From IMG/VR virus record IMGVR_UViG_3300025266_000013, positions 1 to 41,826 of that record: a stretch of 41,826 nt of DNA; one strand, given 5' to 3'. The stretch comes from a virus. Made by a program: the position numbers and the translations under genes. Numbering within the stretch: position 1 is the stretch's first letter; each line of letters opens with the position of its first letter. Below are positions 14,845 through 23,249 of this stretch, one piece after another. The notes under the pieces are model-generated. The model saw only the letters and a list, made by a program, of their open reading frames with translations, was not told the origin of the DNA and did no database searches.

Positions 14845-15927
14845 CCTAAAAGATTTCTTGGCAACATAATGACAGATACTCCGACAGCACCTGCTGGCAA
14901 GTTAATTAGTAGTGCAGCATCTGGCGTGTGGTCACTTGATGAAGCACTGAGCTACACCAAGGTTGGGCTGTGGCCTAATGCAGCTAACCTTGTCCCAAGA
15001 GCCTTGTTTGCTGGTGGTAGGGAGACAGCTGGAAACTTCCCGAAAAATCAAAATGTAATAGAGTATGTTACAATAACTACCACTGGAAACGCTAATGATT
15101 TTGGTGATTTAGCATCTCTCACTCAAGATCATGGGGCGTTTTCCTCAAGCATCAGAGCTGTTTTCTTTGGCGGAAAATCCCTTGCTAGTGGCACAGGCCA
15201 AGGCAGTTTAACCAATGTTATACAGTATGTAACAATATCTTCTACAGGAGATGCTGCAGATTTCGGAGATTTAACAGGAGTTATCAAAACCCCCGCAGGT
15301 GTGTCATCAAACACCAGAGGCGTTAGGGTTGGAGGACATGATCCTAATATTGGTCCTATAAATGTTGTGGATTATGTGGCTATTGCTACCACAGGAAATG
15401 CTACAGACTTTGGTGATTGGGGTAGTGATATTTACGACGCCTATAGTTGCAACTCCAGCACTAGAGGTATAGTTTCTGGTGGCGCCGGCGGCTCAGCGCT
15501 GCTTGATGCAATTCAATACATAACCATAGCTTCTGCTGGAAATTCTACAGATTTTGGTGATTTAGGTAGTGCTATTTACAACGCCAGCACTGGTATTGTT
15601 TCTTCCGCAACTAGAGGTATTGTAGCTCTGGGTGGGCGAGAGGCTAATAGCAACTATGTCAATACGATTGAATATGTAACTATAGCTACAACTGGAAATT
15701 CTACAGATTTTGGTGACCTAACAGTAAATGTTAGAGAAGGTGCTTCAGCTTCTTCAACTGTGAGAGGATTACAAGCAGGAGGAGTAGATAGCGGCACTAA
15801 TGCAGTAAATAGTATTCAATATATTACAATAGCTTCTGTAGGAGATAGTACAGATTTTGGAGACCTAACCTTGGCTAGATATCGTTTTGCGGGTGCTTCT
15901 AGCTCTCACGGCGGCATAGCAGCCTAA
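14842..15927 (+). CDS. Six-blade propeller-like tail protein, 361 aa
   Basis: This intact family member has an N-terminal header ('ASGVWSLDEALSY', then 'RALFAGG') followed by six repeats of about 47-50 residues, each 'xRGxxxGG ... NxIxYVTIATTGNATDFGDL'. It ends 'SSHGGIAA', which could complete the first blade as in kelch-type rings. A receptor- or glycan-binding role at the tail tip is inferred from fold expectation and from the position after the fibre. In this last member HGG is encoded by CAC-GGC-GGC, not GGAGG, and the next gene does not overlap it. That suggests the GGAGG codon choice in the upstream members is kept for its ribosome-binding role. Confidence 0.75.
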   Translation: MPKRFLGNIMTDTPTAPAGKLISSAASGVWSLDEALSYTKVGLWPNAANLVPRALFAGGRETAGNFPKNQNVIEYVTITTTGNANDFGDLASLTQDHGAFSSSIRAVFFGGKSLASGTGQGSLTNVIQYVTISSTGDAADFGDLTGVIKTPAGVSSNTRGVRVGGHDPNIGPINVVDYVAIATTGNATDFGDWGSDIYDAYSCNSSTRGIVSGGAGGSALLDAIQYITIASAGNSTDFGDLGSAIYNASTGIVSSATRGIVALGGREANSNYVNTIEYVTIATTGNSTDFGDLTVNVREGASASSTVRGLQAGGVDSGTNAVNSIQYITIASVGDSTDFGDLTLARYRFAGASSSHGGIAA

Positions 15928-15947
15928 TAATAACAATGGAGAAAACC

Positions 15948-16796
15948 ATGAAAGATACGATACAAGAAACGGCACTAGCCACAGTAGACCTTAACATTCA
16001 GCTTCCATCTGCGAAGCCTGAGTACAAGTCTATGCTGGCTAACATTGCTGAGAAGGCCCCTGCAATTGCACAGGCGTCTAGCAACTTCTACAAGTCTCAC
16101 TCGCAGATGATGAGTGTCACACTAGACGTAACTGCAATCACGCCTATTCGTTCTGTGAAGCATTCACTGGCTGAGATTGAAAAGACTAAAGCTGCTCTGC
16201 AAGAGGGCTACTTCAGTATGAAGAAGAAAGAAGTAAAGCTGAAAAAGCTAGAACGTAAGCTGGCTGCAGAGACAGATGATCTTGAGCAAGAGTTGCTAGA
16301 GATAAAGATCAACGAGATGCAGGCACAAGCTGCTAGTGGTCGTGGATATGTAGAGGCTGCTGTTCGTAAGCTTAACTTCTTCACCAACCAGTACGACAGC
16401 TTAATGAAGAAGCTTGGTAAGGATGAGCTTACAGAAGCTGACTACGAGTTAGAAGAAGTTAAGTATCACATTATGACTTGCATGAAGCAGGCTCTTAATA
16501 GTGCTAGACCACGCAATGGTGTAATTGATGAAGGTAACATGATATACTTGTTTGACCTTGGCATCAATGCAGCACAGGCACAGCTAGAAGTCATGTCGTA
16601 CCTTAACTGGGAAAACGAATTAGTTAAAGAAGGTAAAGCCCCAGAGCATCACCACACGGTGCAATGGCTAGAAGCTTGTGCAGACAAGTGGGCGCATTGC
16701 CCTAGTGATTTTGCAGAGAGCCGTGGCTTTGTAATATATGACGAAACATCACTGACAAACACACCGCTGCTAGAGGATAATAAAGATGCCACATAA
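15948..16796 (+). CDS. Conserved tail-region protein with coiled coil, 282 aa
   Basis: This helical protein of 282 residues has a Lys/Glu/Leu-rich stretch at about residues 75-125 ('KKKEVKLKKLERKLAAETDD') that should form a coiled coil. The C-terminal part has a His cluster ('PEHHH') and Cys residues but no motif I can name. Proteins of this type are found downstream of tail fibre genes in several marine phage groups, so an assembly or chaperone role for the tail proteins is possible. An ATG at 15936 is also in frame, but it has no ribosome site, while the GGAGA within it (15938-15942) is well placed for the ATG at 15948. The gene overlaps its downstream neighbour by 11 nt. Confidence 0.65.
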   Translation: MKDTIQETALATVDLNIQLPSAKPEYKSMLANIAEKAPAIAQASSNFYKSHSQMMSVTLDVTAITPIRSVKHSLAEIEKTKAALQEGYFSMKKKEVKLKKLERKLAAETDDLEQELLEIKINEMQAQAASGRGYVEAAVRKLNFFTNQYDSLMKKLGKDELTEADYELEEVKYHIMTCMKQALNSARPRNGVIDEGNMIYLFDLGINAAQAQLEVMSYLNWENELVKEGKAPEHHHTVQWLEACADKWAHCPSDFAESRGFVIYDETSLTNTPLLEDNKDAT

Positions 16797-17139
16797 AGTT
16801 GTAAAATACCGCCTAACATCAGAAGGTACTATCCCTACATGGCTGACCTTTGGGGTTCCACAAGGCACAGGCGGGATGTATGCCGTTGCTGACCCTAATA
16901 CAGCAAGCCCACAGGATTGGATTATGCTGGGTATATCTGACGATGGCGCAGACATATCAGATGCTATTGCTGAGATTACTAGCAAGGATGATCTGACTAC
17001 TTACCTGACCAGTATAAGTGTTGTGGATGGTGTACAAACATGGACAGCAGGCGAGGATGAAGATGGTAATGATATAGCCTTTGTTCCTGCTACTGCTGCT
17101 ACAACTATCTGGGATGACTTAGACGCCCTTAATGCTTAA
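16786..17139 (+). CDS. Small tail-associated protein, 117 aa
   Basis: This 117-aa acidic protein has a beta-rich N-terminus ('KVVKYRLTSEGTIPTWLTFG') and 'GGMYAVADP', then an Asp-rich end. It overlaps the preceding coiled-coil gene by 11 nt, indicating shared expression. I do not recognise a family. Size and position suggest a virion or assembly component rather than an enzyme. The frame ends 44 nt before the next start. Confidence 0.55.
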   Translation: MPHKVVKYRLTSEGTIPTWLTFGVPQGTGGMYAVADPNTASPQDWIMLGISDDGADISDAIAEITSKDDLTTYLTSISVVDGVQTWTAGEDEDGNDIAFVPATAATTIWDDLDALNA

Positions 17140-17183
17140 CGAAACTTTAATTGACTTGACACCTAAATAAAATGAGTTAAGCT

Positions 17184-17438
17184 ATGAGCCAAGTAACCAT
17201 CTCACATGATGAATTAGAAGCAATGCTGGATCGTGCAGCTAGACGTGGAGCTAAGGAAGCTCTGCGTTCTATTGGCCTACTAGATGGTGATGCACACAGA
17301 GACATTACAGAGATGAGAAGTTTAATAGAAGCATGGCGTGATACACGTAGAGCCTTTTGGACAACAACAATAAAAGTATCTACAGTAGCAGTACTGACAT
17401 TCATTGCTGGTGCTGTATGGATGACGGTAAACAAGTAA
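17184..17438 (+). CDS. Small single-pass membrane protein (DUF6127-like)
   Basis: This 84-aa protein has a charged helical N-terminus ('ELEAMLDRAARRGAKEALRS') and one membrane span at about residues 62-81 ('TIKVSTVAVLTFIAGAVWM'). The pattern 'DRAARxGAKEALxxxGL' followed by 'WRDxRRAxWxT' and a C-terminal membrane helix resembles a family I recall as DUF6127, which occurs in phages and is of unknown function. It lies at the start of the block that contains the lysozyme-domain and holin-like genes. A part in lysis or in anchoring ejection proteins is possible. A holin role is less likely than for the gene at 22230. Confidence 0.6.
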   Translation: MSQVTISHDELEAMLDRAARRGAKEALRSIGLLDGDAHRDITEMRSLIEAWRDTRRAFWTTTIKVSTVAVLTFIAGAVWMTVNK

Positions 17439-17450
17439 GGTAAAAAAGAT

Positions 17451-20400
17451 ATGGCTAAGCAGTTTGGTGGTTTCACACCTGAACAACTAGGTAAGATTGA
17501 CCCAGCTATGGCAGGAATGCAGGCTGATGAACAAGTGAAGTACATGGCAGCTAATCCTGGTGTATCCTCTAGGGTAGGCAACATGGCTCAACAAGCTAAG
17601 AAGCGTATCTCTATGGCTAATGGAGGGGTAGTACGTGCTGCTGAAGGTGTTCTCCAAACATCTGGTAGCGGGAGGACTGGAGTACCTGATTGGGTGTCAC
17701 CACCACCTGAAGGGTCTACTAATACTCAAGCTCTTGTTGAACTTACAAACCCTACTACAGGGGAAAAGTATATGGCCCCAAGCGGAGGTTATACCTTAAA
17801 CCCAAAGTTTACTAAAGGTGGCGGTGATCTTGTAGGAGGACCAGCATTACCAAAGCCTATTATAGATGACCCTGTAACTACACCTCTTTACTCTGGTCCT
17901 ATGACAGCAGAAGTATCAAAGAACATTCTTAAGATGTCTACTGGTCAGATTGACGCAGACCTACAGTATGACTTTAATGGTGACGGTAAGGTTACTTCTC
18001 AGGATTCCTTAGCTGCTGCAAAGCAAGGTGTTGCCCAAGGTACAATAACAACAGGTCCAGATGCCGTTGGTGGCTTTGCAGATATACAATATGACCCTAC
18101 TACTGGATTACCTCCTGCCCCAGAATTGACAGACGAAAGTATTAACTCTGCTGTTGATACTGCATTTGAAAACCCTAACTGGAATGAGGGTACTACAGGG
18201 GTAAACGCTAATATTGGAGATGATCAAGCGTGGGCTAAGACTAGCGTAACTAATAATGCAGCTAATGCAGTTATCATGGCAGATCCTACAGACTACAAAC
18301 TAGTAAAGGTAGGCAGTTACTGGGAAGTACAATACTCTGATGGCACTTCCATTAATACGGGCCACAGAGACGCTAACATGGCTCTTGGACGTGCTAATGC
18401 TTTAGCAGCTTCATTTAAGGTTGCTGCTCCTTTAGTAGAAACTTATGCAGCAGAAGAAGCACAGTACCAGACTAACCTAAAACAATATCAAACTTATTAT
18501 GGTGTAGAAGCAGAAAGAAATACTGCTGATCCTAGTAAATCTTTAGAAGAGCAAACACAAGCTCTGGGTGCTGCACAAAACCTATTACAGACGTACACAA
18601 AACAATTAGCTAGTATGAAAGAGGATGACCCTCAAAGGGCTACTATACTAGGTTTTATTAAGGAGCAGGAACTTAAAATAGAGCAAGCAACAGCTGGTGT
18701 AAAACAGGCGCAAAGCCTTGCCACTGATGCTGCTAGGGCGGCTAGAAATGCACGAGTTGAAGCCTTTGCTAAAGATCCTACTGGAAGTGTTACTGATGCT
18801 GCAGTAGTAGACCGCATAGCCGCTGAAGACGTTGCTAAGGGTGAGATTGCTGCACTTACTGGAGATGCAGGAGAAGTAACTGATGTAATTGGTGGTGAAG
18901 TTATAGCAGAGGCTGACGTAGCAGACCCTACAGCAGTAGCTGCTAATACGTATACAGGTGAGTCAGTATTAGCAGACACTAAGAAAGAACTACTGGATGT
19001 AAAAGAAGCTGATTCGGATGGCCCAAGCCAAACAGTAGTTGGGCAAACTGGTGATATTAGCACTACATCTATAGCTGATGAGGCTATGCAAGTTGACACA
19101 CTAAAAATCCTTAAAGTAAAAGAAACTACTGATCTTCTTGTAGCCACAAACCAACTAGCAGAGTTTAAGGGTAAAGATTATGCTAAAGTTGTAGCTGACG
19201 TTGCTGTATCAGACACCCTTACTGAAGCTAAAGCACAGATAGAGACTGTAAAACTAAATGAGTTACCTACAGCACAAGTCATTGCAGAAGAAAACATGGC
19301 TGCAGCTAAAGCTATGCAGGATGAAGGTCTAACCTCAGATGCCATAGCCGTTGCTGCTAAACTTTCAAACTTTGCTGTAACTGACGGTACACTTGCCCTA
19401 GCTATGGAAGGCAGCGTACAAGCTTTAGATACTGTAGAAGGTCAACTCAGTAAGCTTATGAAGTCTTTTGATGATGGTACACCTTCTTGGGCTTCTGGAG
19501 CTATACGCGCCGCTAATGCAGCTATGGCTGGTCGTGGACTAGGTGCATCTTCTATGGCATCTGCAGCTATATTAACTGCTGCTATGGAGAGTGCATTACC
19601 TATAGCACAACAAGATGCTCAAGTCTTTAACAACATGAACCTAACTAACCTAAGCAATAGGCAGCAGGTTTCACTTAGTAATGCTGCAGCACAACAAGGT
19701 TTATCTTTAGCTAATCTTTCTAATCAACAACAAGCAAACCTGCAGAAAAGTGCTAATGCTTTTTCACTTCAAACACAGAACCTTTCTAATAGGCAGACTG
19801 TAGAGTTATCTAATGCACAGATACGTGCTACTTTACAAGGTAAAAACCTTGATAATCAACAGCAGTCCAACATTATTACTTCTGCAAGGTATGCTGAAGC
19901 AGCTAACATTAACCTTAGTAATAAGCAGCAAGCTTCCATGCAAGATAGTATGGGTGAATTGCAAACTAACTTGGCTAACCTGTCATCTAAGTCTCAGTCT
20001 TACATTACAAGTGCTAACCTTGAGGCTAACCTCCAAGGGCAGGTGCTTACTAATGATCAACAAGTAGCTGTCCTTAAGGCTGCAAGGTACTCTGAGTCAG
20101 CCAACATGACCTTCTCTGCAGATCAACAAAGAGTACTACACAACTCTTCCTTGATGCAGTCAATAGGTCTTGCTGAACTAAACGCACAACAAGCTGCTGT
20201 CCTACAGAATGCTGCTAACTCCGCTAGTATGGACATGGCTGACCTGTCTAACTTGCAACAGGCTCAGGTAGAGAATGCTAAAAACTTCTTGAATATAGAC
20301 CTAGCTAATCTCTCTAATGAACAGCAGACTATTATCTTTAAGGCTCAGGCAACACAACAAGCATTGCTGTCTGATCAAGCTTCTTTAAACTCATCTAAGC

Positions 20401-20918
20401 AGTTTAACGCAGCTAGTCAAAACCAAAAAGATCAATTTGATGAAAACTTAAAAACTCAGGTATCCCAGTTTAACGTAGAGCAAGGTAACGCAATGGAGCG
20501 TTTCACTGTTGAGCAAGGGAATGCCATAAGCACCTTTAACAAGTCACAAGAAAATGCTCGTGCTGAGTTCAATGCTAGTCAGGCTCTTGTAATTGAGCAG
20601 TCTAACGCAGTATGGAACCAAAGCATTGTAACTGCAGAGAATGCTGCTGCTGTAGCTGCTGCTGCTGCAAGTGCTCAAGCTGCTAATGAGTTCTCAGCCG
20701 CTGCTGCTGCTGCTGATGCACAAGCACAACGAGATCAAGTAAGCTTCTCTTTTCAGACTGCTAACAACAACGCAGATAGAGTTACATCACTAGCGGTGGC
20801 ACAACTGGCAAAGGATGGGGACAATTCAGCTGCAGCCGCAACTAAGAATGCTGCATTTGCTAGTGCTATTGGTGCAGTTGCTGGTAAGATTTTACCAGGC
20901 ATTATTAAAAAGTTTTGA
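17451..20918 (+). CDS. Large ejection/internal virion protein with 22-residue repeats
   Basis: This 1155-aa protein fills the place of T7-type internal core proteins. In order it has 'MANGGVVRAAEG' near residue 55, the GG linker shared with the 977-aa virion protein. A dockerin or EF-hand loop 'DFNGDGKVTSQD' lies at 174-185. A long Ala/Glu-rich helical part contains 'AGRGLGASSMASAAI' (~689-703). Eleven consecutive 22-residue repeats at 734-975 share 'LSNxQQ'. Seven 11-residue repeats at 984-1060 share 'xFNxxQxNA'. The C-terminus is Ala-rich and ends in a hydrophobic helix ('IGAVAGKILPGIIKKF'). Such 11/22-residue periods form long amphipathic helices, fitting a protein that is ejected and crosses or coats the cell envelope. 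The exact role is inferred. Confidence 0.7.
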   Translation: MAKQFGGFTPEQLGKIDPAMAGMQADEQVKYMAANPGVSSRVGNMAQQAKKRISMANGGVVRAAEGVLQTSGSGRTGVPDWVSPPPEGSTNTQALVELTNPTTGEKYMAPSGGYTLNPKFTKGGGDLVGGPALPKPIIDDPVTTPLYSGPMTAEVSKNILKMSTGQIDADLQYDFNGDGKVTSQDSLAAAKQGVAQGTITTGPDAVGGFADIQYDPTTGLPPAPELTDESINSAVDTAFENPNWNEGTTGVNANIGDDQAWAKTSVTNNAANAVIMADPTDYKLVKVGSYWEVQYSDGTSINTGHRDANMALGRANALAASFKVAAPLVETYAAEEAQYQTNLKQYQTYYGVEAERNTADPSKSLEEQTQALGAAQNLLQTYTKQLASMKEDDPQRATILGFIKEQELKIEQATAGVKQAQSLATDAARAARNARVEAFAKDPTGSVTDAAVVDRIAAEDVAKGEIAALTGDAGEVTDVIGGEVIAEADVADPTAVAANTYTGESVLADTKKELLDVKEADSDGPSQTVVGQTGDISTTSIADEAMQVDTLKILKVKETTDLLVATNQLAEFKGKDYAKVVADVAVSDTLTEAKAQIETVKLNELPTAQVIAEENMAAAKAMQDEGLTSDAIAVAAKLSNFAVTDGTLALAMEGSVQALDTVEGQLSKLMKSFDDGTPSWASGAIRAANAAMAGRGLGASSMASAAILTAAMESALPIAQQDAQVFNNMNLTNLSNRQQVSLSNAAAQQGLSLANLSNQQQANLQKSANAFSLQTQNLSNRQTVELSNAQIRATLQGKNLDNQQQSNIITSARYAEAANINLSNKQQASMQDSMGELQTNLANLSSKSQSYITSANLEANLQGQVLTNDQQVAVLKAARYSESANMTFSADQQRVLHNSSLMQSIGLAELNAQQAAVLQNAANSASMDMADLSNLQQAQVENAKNFLNIDLANLSNEQQTIIFKAQATQQALLSDQASLNSSKQFNAASQNQKDQFDENLKTQVSQFNVEQGNAMERFTVEQGNAISTFNKSQENARAEFNASQALVIEQSNAVWNQSIVTAENAAAVAAAAASAQAANEFSAAAAAADAQAQRDQVSFSFQTANNNADRVTSLAVAQLAKDGDNSAAAATKNAAFASAIGAVAGKILPGIIKKF
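19650..20375 (+). repeat. Eleven in-frame 66-bp (22-residue) repeats
   Basis: Eleven copies with no length variation, each beginning L-S-N-x-Q-Q or a close variant (L-D-N, L-T-N, F-S-A, L-N-A). DNA copies are diverged, so the exact period is held by protein selection rather than by recent duplication. Confidence 0.85.
20400..20630 (+). repeat. Seven in-frame 33-bp (11-residue) repeats
   Basis: Seven consecutive 11-residue units, for example QFNVEQGNAME and RFTVEQGNAIS. They follow the 22-residue array after an 8-residue spacer. Confidence 0.75.
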
Positions 20919-20945
20919 CCGATATGATAATAGGGAAATAATAAA

Positions 20946-22226
20946 ATGGCAGACACTAGCACTTCTGGTTGGTTTAACTTACTAGATCTAGACGAAAATA
21001 AAAGTATAGTAGCTCCTACTACTGTTCAAGGTAGTCGCTACAGCACAAACTCTCAAGGGCTTATGTCTAGTGATGTACGCAAAATGCAAGCTACTAAAGC
21101 TGACAGCGCTCCTACAGATATTTTAACAACTATAGTTAATAAGATTATAAATGGCTTTAGTGGAGACATAGAGGATCTAACGGATAGACCTGTGGCTGGC
21201 AGAGATGTAGCAAATGATGTATATAAAGAGTATGACAAGTTAGTAGGTGTAGACTCTAACATACTCTCAGATGCTGGTAAGTTATTCATGGATGCCACAG
21301 ACCCACCAGCACCAGCACCTGCGTCAGAAGATCCTGATCGTAAGTTCTATCAATCAGGTATACCTATAGAAGACCGTGTATTTGAGGCTGCTGATGAACC
21401 AGACCTTTCTGACTTACAGATCATGGACCCTGAAGGTATAGAGGATATGCCGCCTTTACCAAAAGCTGCCACTGATGATGGAGGTCTTATGAGTAAGCCT
21501 CTTACAGATGATGACATGGGGCTTCCTGAAGACAGGTCTACTACAGAGAAAGACATGGCCTTTAATACAGCCTTTGTTACTAAAATGGCTAAATCAGAAG
21601 GCGAAGTAGACCATATAGACAGTTTAGGTATACCAACACTAGGCTATGGTATTCTACCTGCAACAGCACGTAAGTACGGCTTTGACCCTGATAGTGCGGA
21701 GTACTCAGATAGAAAGGTATTAGCAGAGGCTGTTTATGATTCTATGTACAAAGAAGCTAAAACATCTTACTCTGATGTATTTACTAATCTTAACGAATCT
21801 CAAAAGATAGGTGTCTTATCTCTATACATTAATCTAGGGGAGTTACCTGACGGGGTAGTGACTGCCTTATCTAGTACTACGCCTGACTTTGATGCAGCAA
21901 GAGACTCTTTATCCACTGTTGTTTTAGGCTCTCCACGAGATGCTGCTGGCAATAGAAAAAAAGATAGTAACAAAAATACTATATACACCTCTAATAAAGG
22001 GTTATCTAAACGTAGGGCGGGTGAATACAACATACTTATGGAAGGTCAATCTGCGTTTATACCTGTAAAAACAGTTTCTGTGGAAGGTACTAAACAAACC
22101 CCTGTGTTTGTCTGGAAAGACAAGGATGGTAAGGAAATCCGTAGATACACACCTACTGTTACAGGCCAAGGAAAAGTATACCACGGATTAGATGATAGTA
22201 GCACTATGACAGACGTTAGCGTTTAA
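20946..22226 (+). CDS. Lysozyme-domain (GH24-like) protein, 426 aa
   Basis: The middle of this protein reads as a T4-type lysozyme active site. E218 in 'AKSEGE', D225 in 'HIDSLG' and T231 in 'PTLGYG' match the Glu-Asp-Thr triad, with the usual 6-residue step from Asp to Thr and the 'TxGxG' end. It would cut the peptidoglycan glycan chain. Before it lie ~200 residues of acidic, Pro-rich sequence with no signal peptide. About 100 residues after the lysozyme part are beta-rich. Most simple endolysins are much shorter (150-200 aa). The long N-terminus and its position among ejection proteins suggest a virion-borne lysozyme that opens the wall during DNA entry, but a role in lysis is also possible. 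Confidence 0.7.
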   Translation: MADTSTSGWFNLLDLDENKSIVAPTTVQGSRYSTNSQGLMSSDVRKMQATKADSAPTDILTTIVNKIINGFSGDIEDLTDRPVAGRDVANDVYKEYDKLVGVDSNILSDAGKLFMDATDPPAPAPASEDPDRKFYQSGIPIEDRVFEAADEPDLSDLQIMDPEGIEDMPPLPKAATDDGGLMSKPLTDDDMGLPEDRSTTEKDMAFNTAFVTKMAKSEGEVDHIDSLGIPTLGYGILPATARKYGFDPDSAEYSDRKVLAEAVYDSMYKEAKTSYSDVFTNLNESQKIGVLSLYINLGELPDGVVTALSSTTPDFDAARDSLSTVVLGSPRDAAGNRKKDSNKNTIYTSNKGLSKRRAGEYNILMEGQSAFIPVKTVSVEGTKQTPVFVWKDKDGKEIRRYTPTVTGQGKVYHGLDDSSTMTDVSV

Positions 22227-22229
22227 CAC

Positions 22230-22652
22230 ATGTTTGGTCTTCCCCTAGAACTTATCACTATGCTCTTCTCCACCATACTAGGCGCAGTCATGTCTATCTG
22301 GGGGCAGAACACTAAGAACAAAGCTAAGCAGCAAGAGATGATGATTAGTGGTATGCAGCAAGCCAGAGAGCATGGCAAGTCTGACGTACACTTTGCTTGG
22401 ACACGTAGGATCATTGCACTATCTTCAGTATTTGCTATTATAGTCTTGCCAAAGATGGTTGCTGTATGGTATCCTGAAGTAAGCGTTATCGTAGGCTACA
22501 CTGAAGTACATGGTGGCTTATTTAACTGGCTCTTTGGTGGTGACGGTACAGTACAATGGCAAGCAGCACGAGGCTTCGTAATAACACCACTAGACACACA
22601 TATAGTTTCAGCAATAGTCGGGCTTTACTTCGGCGCTGGCTTCACTAAATAA
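22230..22652 (+). CDS. Holin-like membrane protein, 140 aa
   Basis: This 140-aa protein has three hydrophobic segments: about residues 4-24 ('LELITMLFSTILGAVMSI'), 60-78 ('RIIALSSVFAIIVLPKMVA') and 118-137 ('LDTHIVSAIVGLYFGAGF'). A charged linker with Lys/Gln/Glu lies between the first two. Size, number of spans and position just after the lysozyme-domain gene fit a phage holin of the three-span type, which makes holes in the inner membrane to time lysis. The gene begins 3 nt after the upstream stop. I am confident it is a membrane protein. The holin role rests on context. Confidence 0.6.
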   Translation: MFGLPLELITMLFSTILGAVMSIWGQNTKNKAKQQEMMISGMQQAREHGKSDVHFAWTRRIIALSSVFAIIVLPKMVAVWYPEVSVIVGYTEVHGGLFNWLFGGDGTVQWQAARGFVITPLDTHIVSAIVGLYFGAGFTK

Positions 22653-22664
22653 GGTATACATAAA

Positions 22665-23249
22665 ATGGCAACTGCAGAAAGTTTCTTAGACGGTCCAATC
22701 CCAGGCCAATCTCTTACAGACACACCTGGCAACTGGCCTTGGGAAAAGCCACCACAGCTACATGAGTTAGAGGACGTAGCTAAGTACTACCTAGAAAAGC
22801 TAGGAGACCCAGAGGTTCTAGATGATCTTTCTGTGTTGTTTGATAACGGCGTACCACTATCTCCTTTCGTTAAGACAGTTGTGTCTGCAGGGTTTATGAA
22901 TGGCATTCACACCGTAGATGCAGGTACTCTTGTTGGTCCAGTAATACACGCTTTCCTTAAAGTCGCTATGACTGACTACGGCATAGATGTGCGTGACGAT
23001 ACATTCACTGCTAAAGAAGTAGCTACTGAGAGAGAAAAGAGCCGCCTTAAAATGGCTATTGACTTAGCTATGAAGAACAGCAAAGAGTCTGATGAGGATG
23101 ATCCAGGCATAGCTCTACTACAAGAATTACAGAACTCTGGAGCTAGTGAAGAACAAGCTGTTGAGCAAGAGCCAGAGCCTGAGACAGAAGAAGTAATAGA
23201 ACAAGAACCACAAGGCGCTGGTCTTATGTCTAAGGAGGAGCAGCTATGA
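22665..23249 (+). CDS. Conserved virion-associated protein, 194 aa
   Basis: This 194-aa protein has a Pro-rich start ('PIPGQSLTDTPGNWPWEKPP') that resembles proteins found beside internal virion genes of marine phages. A helical core ('DVAKYYLEKLGDPEVLDDLS', 'GPVIHAFLKVAMTDYG') is followed by a strongly acidic Glu-rich tail ('EEQAVEQEPEPETEEVIEQE'). It ends by overlapping the next internal-protein gene (ATGA). No enzymatic motif is seen. A role in assembling or filling the inner head core is possible. Confidence 0.6.
   Translation: MATAESFLDGPIPGQSLTDTPGNWPWEKPPQLHELEDVAKYYLEKLGDPEVLDDLSVLFDNGVPLSPFVKTVVSAGFMNGIHTVDAGTLVGPVIHAFLKVAMTDYGIDVRDDTFTAKEVATEREKSRLKMAIDLAMKNSKESDEDDPGIALLQELQNSGASEEQAVEQEPEPETEEVIEQEPQGAGLMSKEEQL

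Noticed and set aside
17151-17183. Overlapping TTGACT/TTGACA as a possible promoter in a 44-bp gap
   Set aside because: The only -10 at usual spacing is a weak TAAGCT right against the ATG at 17184, which would place the start of transcription inside the gene.
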